From Clostridium sp. E02 (GTDB taxonomy: Bacteria; Bacillota; Clostridia; Lachnospirales; Lachnospiraceae): a stretch of DNA of 64,000 nt. The stretch spans positions 1-64,000 of the forward strand of contig NZ_RJLQ01000015.1 of the NCBI RefSeq assembly GCF_003833015.1, written 5' to 3'. Under the pieces are notes generated by a model. That model was not told the origin of the DNA, searched no databases, and saw only the letters and a program-made list of their open reading frames with translations. Position 1 is the stretch's first letter. Each line of letters starts with the position of its first letter. This document shows positions 60,646-64,000 of this stretch, piece by piece. The position numbers and the translations under genes were made by a program.

Positions 60646-61473
60646 ATGAAGGTTATTAAGATTATAAACAATAACATTGTAAGTACTTTGGACTCTGATG
60701 GAAAAGAAATAATAGCCATGGGCAGAGGAATTGGATTTGGCGCAAAGGTAGGAAAAGAGATTGCGGTGGATGCGATTGAAAAGGTGTTCTGCTTAGAGAG
60801 TCAGAATAGTTTGGATAAGTTTAAGGAACTTCTTATAAATCTTCCGTTGGAGCATCTACAAGTTTCAACGGAAATTATTAACTATGCAAAGGGTGTCATA
60901 GACAGAAGTCTGAATCAAAATATATATATAACACTGACGGATCACATTAATTTTGCTATTCACCGCTTTAAAAAAAAGATGGTGTTTTCAAATCCTCTCC
61001 TGAATGAAATAAAGACTTTTTATAAAGAGGAGTATCTGATTGGGGAGTATGCGATCGCTTTAATTGAACGGATGATGGGAGTCACACTTCCGGTTGATGA
61101 AGCCGGATCTATTGCACTTCACATTGTGAATGCTGAACTCAACAGTGCTATGCGAGATACCATTGGAATCACGAATCTGATTCAAGGTGTGGTGGAACTT
61201 ATTAAAAGGCATTTTTCTCAGGAGTTAAATGAGGCTTCTTTGAATTATCAGCAATTTATCAGCCATTTAAGGTTTCTTGCACAGAGGATTGTTACCAAAG
61301 ATTTTCTAAGCTTGTTAGATGAAAGATTTAGCCAATCAATATCCCAGATGTATCCGGATGAATATGAATGCAGTCTGAAAGTCAGGGATTATATATTGGT
61401 AACATATCATTATCAGATATCAGAAGAAGAAATTGCGTATCTGGTAATACATATAAAAAGATTAGGAGTTTAA
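60646..61473 (+). CDS. BglG/LicT-family transcription antiterminator
   Basis: A 275-residue RNA-binding regulator: CAT domain (about 1-55, KIINNNIVSTLDSDGKEIIAMGRGIGFG), PRD1 (about 65-170, with His in LTDHINFAIHRFK) and PRD2 (about 175-275, IALHIVNAE just before it and CSLKVRDYI at the end). PRD phosphorylation by the PTS controls dimerisation and RNA binding. Its leader carries a matching RAT and the next gene is a PTS permease, so the expected job is sugar-dependent induction of that permease and itself. Confidence 0.93.
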   Translation: MKVIKIINNNIVSTLDSDGKEIIAMGRGIGFGAKVGKEIAVDAIEKVFCLESQNSLDKFKELLINLPLEHLQVSTEIINYAKGVIDRSLNQNIYITLTDHINFAIHRFKKKMVFSNPLLNEIKTFYKEEYLIGEYAIALIERMMGVTLPVDEAGSIALHIVNAELNSAMRDTIGITNLIQGVVELIKRHFSQELNEASLNYQQFISHLRFLAQRIVTKDFLSLLDERFSQSISQMYPDEYECSLKVRDYILVTYHYQISEEEIAYLVIHIKRLGV

Positions 61474-61546
61474 GAGGAAGAGAAAGTATGCCATATCGGT
61501 AGCAGAATTAATGTCCAGAGGACAAAAAGAAGGGAGTAATTTTATT

Positions 61547-62983
61547 ATGATGAAGTATTTGCAAAAATTAGGCAAGTCATTGATGCTTCCAGTGGCATGC
61601 CTGCCAGCAGCAGGCATTTTAATGGGGATAGGTTATTGGATTGATCCCACTGGCTGGGGAGCCAACAGCGCGATTGCGGCGTTCCTGATCAAAGCGGGCG
61701 GTGCTATCATTGATAACATGGCAATTCTATTTGCAATTGGTGTCGGTGTGGGAATGTCTGATGATCATGAGGGAACTTCAGCTCTGGCAGCGCTTGTTTC
61801 CTGGCTGATGATTCAGACTATCCTGTCTCCAGAGGTTGTGGCTATGCTAAAAGGAATTGATGTGGGCGAGGTTAATGCAGCTTTTGCAAAAATCAACAAT
61901 CAGTTTATCGGTATCGTATCCGGTATTATTGGTTCATCCTGCTACAACAGGTTCAAGAATTCGAAGCTGCCGGATGCGCTGGCTTTTTTCAGCGGAAAGC
62001 GTTCCGTCGCCATTGTAACTGCTTTGGTTTCTTTGGTTGCTAGTTTGGTGTTGTTCTTTGTATGGCCTGTTGTATATACAGGACTGGTTATGTTTGGAGA
62101 AGGGATTTTAGGAATGGGCGCCGTAGGAGCAGGTATATATGGTTTTTTAAACCGTATATTAATACCAGTAGGACTTCATCATGCCTTAAACTCGGTATTC
62201 TGGTTTGATGTTGCAGGTGTAAATGACCTTGGAAACTTTTGGTCAGGAACTGGAACACTGGGACAGACAGGACAATATATGACAGGCTTCTTCCCGGTTA
62301 TGATGTTCGGTCTTCCAGGAGCGGCTCTTGCCATGTATCATACGGCAAAGCCTGGTAAGAGGAAAAGTGTTTATGGATTGCTGTTAGCAGCTTCTGTATG
62401 TTCTTTCTTTACAGGAGTAACGGAACCTCTGGAATTTGCATTTATGTTCCTTGCTCCGGCTTTGTATTTTGTTCATGCAATTTTGACCGGTATTTCTCTC
62501 GCAATCTGTGATTTACTGCCAGTGCGTACAGGATTTAACTTCAGTGCAGGCTTAGTTGACTGGGTTTTAAGCTTTAAGGCTCCAATGGCTATGAATCCGC
62601 TTTTTATTATTCCATTGGGAGCTGCTTATGGGGCTGTTTATTACTTTGTATTCCGTTTTGCAATTTTAAAGTTTAACTTTAAAACTCCTGGACGTGAGGA
62701 CGATGAAAAAAATGAATTAGACGTAACCCTTTCCAATAATGATTATACCCAGATTGCAGCTATCATTCTGGAAGGATTAGGTGGAAAGGATAACATTACC
62801 GGCATTGATAACTGCATTACACGATTAAGGCTTGAAATAAAAGATCAGGCACAGGTCAATGAAAAGAAGATAAAATCGGCGGGTGTAGCCGGCATTATCA
62901 GACCAGGAAAAACCAGTATCCAGGTAATTGTGGGAACTCAGGTGCAGTTTGTGGCTGATGAATTTAAGAAGATGTGCCAATAG
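61547..62983 (+). CDS. PTS EIICB, glucose/N-acetylglucosamine family
   Basis: A 478-residue permease in IIC-IIB order. The EIIC domain (about 1-380) starts MMKYLQKLGKSLMLPVACLPAAGILMGIGYW and has PVGLHHALNSVFWF and TGVTEPLEFAFMFLAP; the EIIB domain (about 400-478) has the phospho-cysteine in DNCITRLRLEIKD. No EIIA is fused. PtsG and NagE share this build, so glucose or GlcNAc are the main candidates. The ATG at 61547 is preferred because GGGAG stands 10 bases before it; the ATG at 61511 has no site. Confidence 0.9.
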   Translation: MMKYLQKLGKSLMLPVACLPAAGILMGIGYWIDPTGWGANSAIAAFLIKAGGAIIDNMAILFAIGVGVGMSDDHEGTSALAALVSWLMIQTILSPEVVAMLKGIDVGEVNAAFAKINNQFIGIVSGIIGSSCYNRFKNSKLPDALAFFSGKRSVAIVTALVSLVASLVLFFVWPVVYTGLVMFGEGILGMGAVGAGIYGFLNRILIPVGLHHALNSVFWFDVAGVNDLGNFWSGTGTLGQTGQYMTGFFPVMMFGLPGAALAMYHTAKPGKRKSVYGLLLAASVCSFFTGVTEPLEFAFMFLAPALYFVHAILTGISLAICDLLPVRTGFNFSAGLVDWVLSFKAPMAMNPLFIIPLGAAYGAVYYFVFRFAILKFNFKTPGREDDEKNELDVTLSNNDYTQIAAIILEGLGGKDNITGIDNCITRLRLEIKDQAQVNEKKIKSAGVAGIIRPGKTSIQVIVGTQVQFVADEFKKMCQ

Positions 62984-62995
62984 ATCTGTTTTAGC

Positions 62996-63027
62996 CTGAT
63001 TGTTTATGTTATACTAAAAACAATCAG
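62996..63027. repeat. 10-bp inverted repeat downstream of EIICB
   Basis: CTGATTGTTT (62996-63005) and AAACAATCAG (63018-63027) with a 12-base AT-rich loop. No T-run follows, so it may be an operator or 3' stabiliser rather than a terminator. Confidence 0.45.
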
Positions 63028-63110
63028 AAAAGAAGCCATGTGAATTTCAGGTTATATGTAAATTGAGAAGCTTAAGATAATGAAGAAGAAAATACATAGA
63101 TTTAAAGGTA

Positions 63111-63152
63111 AAACAAGGGTTTCTGGGAGTATTCCAAAAACCCTTGTTTTTT
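63111..63152 (+). terminator. terminator between EIICB and the sigma-factor gene
   Basis: AAAACAAGGGTTT and AAACCCTTGTTTT flank a short loop, with additional T residues. It isolates the sigma-factor gene from the PTS unit. Confidence 0.85.
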
Positions 63153-63251
63153 TCATACCGAACGTGTAGCAGTAGTTGTGAATTTTTTTGTAAAAAGCCA
63201 ACAAAATAACAGAACTAGCGCATCTAAACAGCATAAGGTTAGGAGGCAATA

Positions 63252-64000
63252 ATGAATACTGTCAAAATTGAGACCATATTTGATATGATGAAAAACAAAG
63301 AACCGCGTGGGTTCGAACTTTTATACGAAAAGTATTTTCGTATTATGTACGGCATTGCATATTCAGTCACCGGAAATAATGAGCTGAGTAAGGACGCGAT
63401 CCAGAATACGCTCATTAAGCTATTTGGTCTCGAACCACATAAATTTCCAAAAGACCATTCGTTGACTTGGCTCTATGTCGTGGTCAAAAACGAAGCGCTT
63501 ATGTTGCTCCGTAAGGAAAAGCCGTCTATTGATATCAGTACCGTTGCCGAAAAACTTCCCGTGATTGACAAAGGTATCGAGGAATTTGCCGATATGGAAA
63601 ACTACTACACTTTGATTTCATCGCTGAACGAAAAACAACAGCAGATCGTCACTCTGAAGGTGTTGGGTGGAATGAGCCATAAAGAAATATCCCATATGCT
63701 GCAGAAGCCGATCGGTACCATTCAATGGACATACAATATGTCCATTAAGAAATTGCGAGTCGCACTTTCTTCGATGGCAGCGTTTGCCATCACGTTAGGC
63801 ACAGGCTTTGTCTATAAGCTGATTCGTGCATTTGATACAGAATACATTGAAATTCCGGAAATGGATATGGAACCGCCCGTCAATATTCCACCACCACCGA
63901 GCATTGATGCGTGGGTAATTACGCTGGGCGTATGCTTTTTGTTGTCAGTAGCAGTATGGATCGTATTTTTTAAAAATTCGGATAAATTGCCAACAAAATG
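63252..64000 (+). CDS. sigma-70-family (ECF-like) factor with C-terminal membrane segments, partial
   Basis: An open frame from ATG 63252 to the right edge (249 codons, no stop), with AGGAGG 7 bases before it. Region 2 is FELLYEKYFRIMYGIAYSVTG then SKDAIQNTLIKLF; region 4 is LNEKQQQIVTLKVLGGMSHKEI followed by the recognition helix GTIQWTYNMSIKKL. After region 4 come two hydrophobic segments (about 174-191 and 222-241) separated by a Pro-rich linker (EPPVNIPPPPS). Ordinary ECF factors stop after region 4, so this looks membrane-tethered. Codons such as CGT, CTG and GTC are commoner than in neighbouring genes, hinting at recent acquisition. Confidence 0.82.
   Translation, partial: MNTVKIETIFDMMKNKEPRGFELLYEKYFRIMYGIAYSVTGNNELSKDAIQNTLIKLFGLEPHKFPKDHSLTWLYVVVKNEALMLLRKEKPSIDISTVAEKLPVIDKGIEEFADMENYYTLISSLNEKQQQIVTLKVLGGMSHKEISHMLQKPIGTIQWTYNMSIKKLRVALSSMAAFAITLGTGFVYKLIRAFDTEYIEIPEMDMEPPVNIPPPPSIDAWVITLGVCFLLSVAVWIVFFKNSDKLPTK

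Noticed and set aside
63052-63249. 65-codon minus-strand frame before the sigma-factor gene
   Set aside because: It spans the terminator hairpin and the sigma-factor ribosome-binding site.

Overview
The window is the replication-origin region of a low-GC Gram-positive anaerobe, most likely a member of the Lachnospiraceae (Clostridia). This rests on the gene order dnaA-dnaN-S4 protein-recF-gyrB-gyrA, the rpmH-rnpA-yidD-yidC-jag-mnmE-mnmG-rsmG-parA-parB block, class I two-subunit fumarase, AdhE, an NADP-type glutamate dehydrogenase, a DUF3881 protein and an LPxTG surface protein. Nearly all genes left of dnaA are on the minus strand and most to the right are on the plus strand, so transcription runs away from an origin at about 11.8-13.8 kb.

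Left arm (1-13.5 kb, minus strand): 5' end of a 16S rRNA gene preceded by tRNA-Ser(GCT); fumA-fumB-plsC operon; an Rrf2 regulator; a LytTR regulator with a degenerate receiver; a small plus-strand lipoprotein; then gyrA, gyrB, recF, an S4-domain protein, dnaN and dnaA. DnaA boxes flank dnaA on both sides, and a DnaA-trio-like tract next to an AT-rich stretch lies between dnaA and dnaN.

Right arm, 13.8-29.2 kb: an ECF-transporter S component; a MurNAc-6-phosphate salvage operon (truncated RpiR/MurR regulator, murQ, PTS EIIBC, mupG); the ribosome/membrane-insertion/tRNA-modification block; and three perfect parS sites around a membrane-anchored, probably inactive alpha/beta-hydrolase homologue, followed by parA, parB and a DUF4446 gene.

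29.2-43 kb: type II pantothenate kinase (minus), adhE behind a consensus promoter, a beta-glucoside PTS operon (PRD activator, EIIA, EIIB, EIIC, two GH1 enzymes, AEC transporter), a DUF3267 membrane protein and NudC (minus).

43.3-57.7 kb: one open reading frame of 4,799 codons for a sortase-anchored surface protein built from about 25 SpaA/Cna-B-like modules. No sortase gene is visible in the window.

57.7-64 kb: gdhA behind a promoter-terminator arrangement, a DUF3881 gene, tRNA-Arg(CCT), a LicT-type antiterminator controlled through its own RAT/terminator and followed by a glucose/GlcNAc-type PTS EIICB, and at the edge an unfinished sigma-70-family gene carrying C-terminal membrane segments. 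No CRISPR array, insertion sequence or prophage was seen. Intrinsic terminators and 17-bp-spaced sigma-A promoters are numerous and are listed individually.
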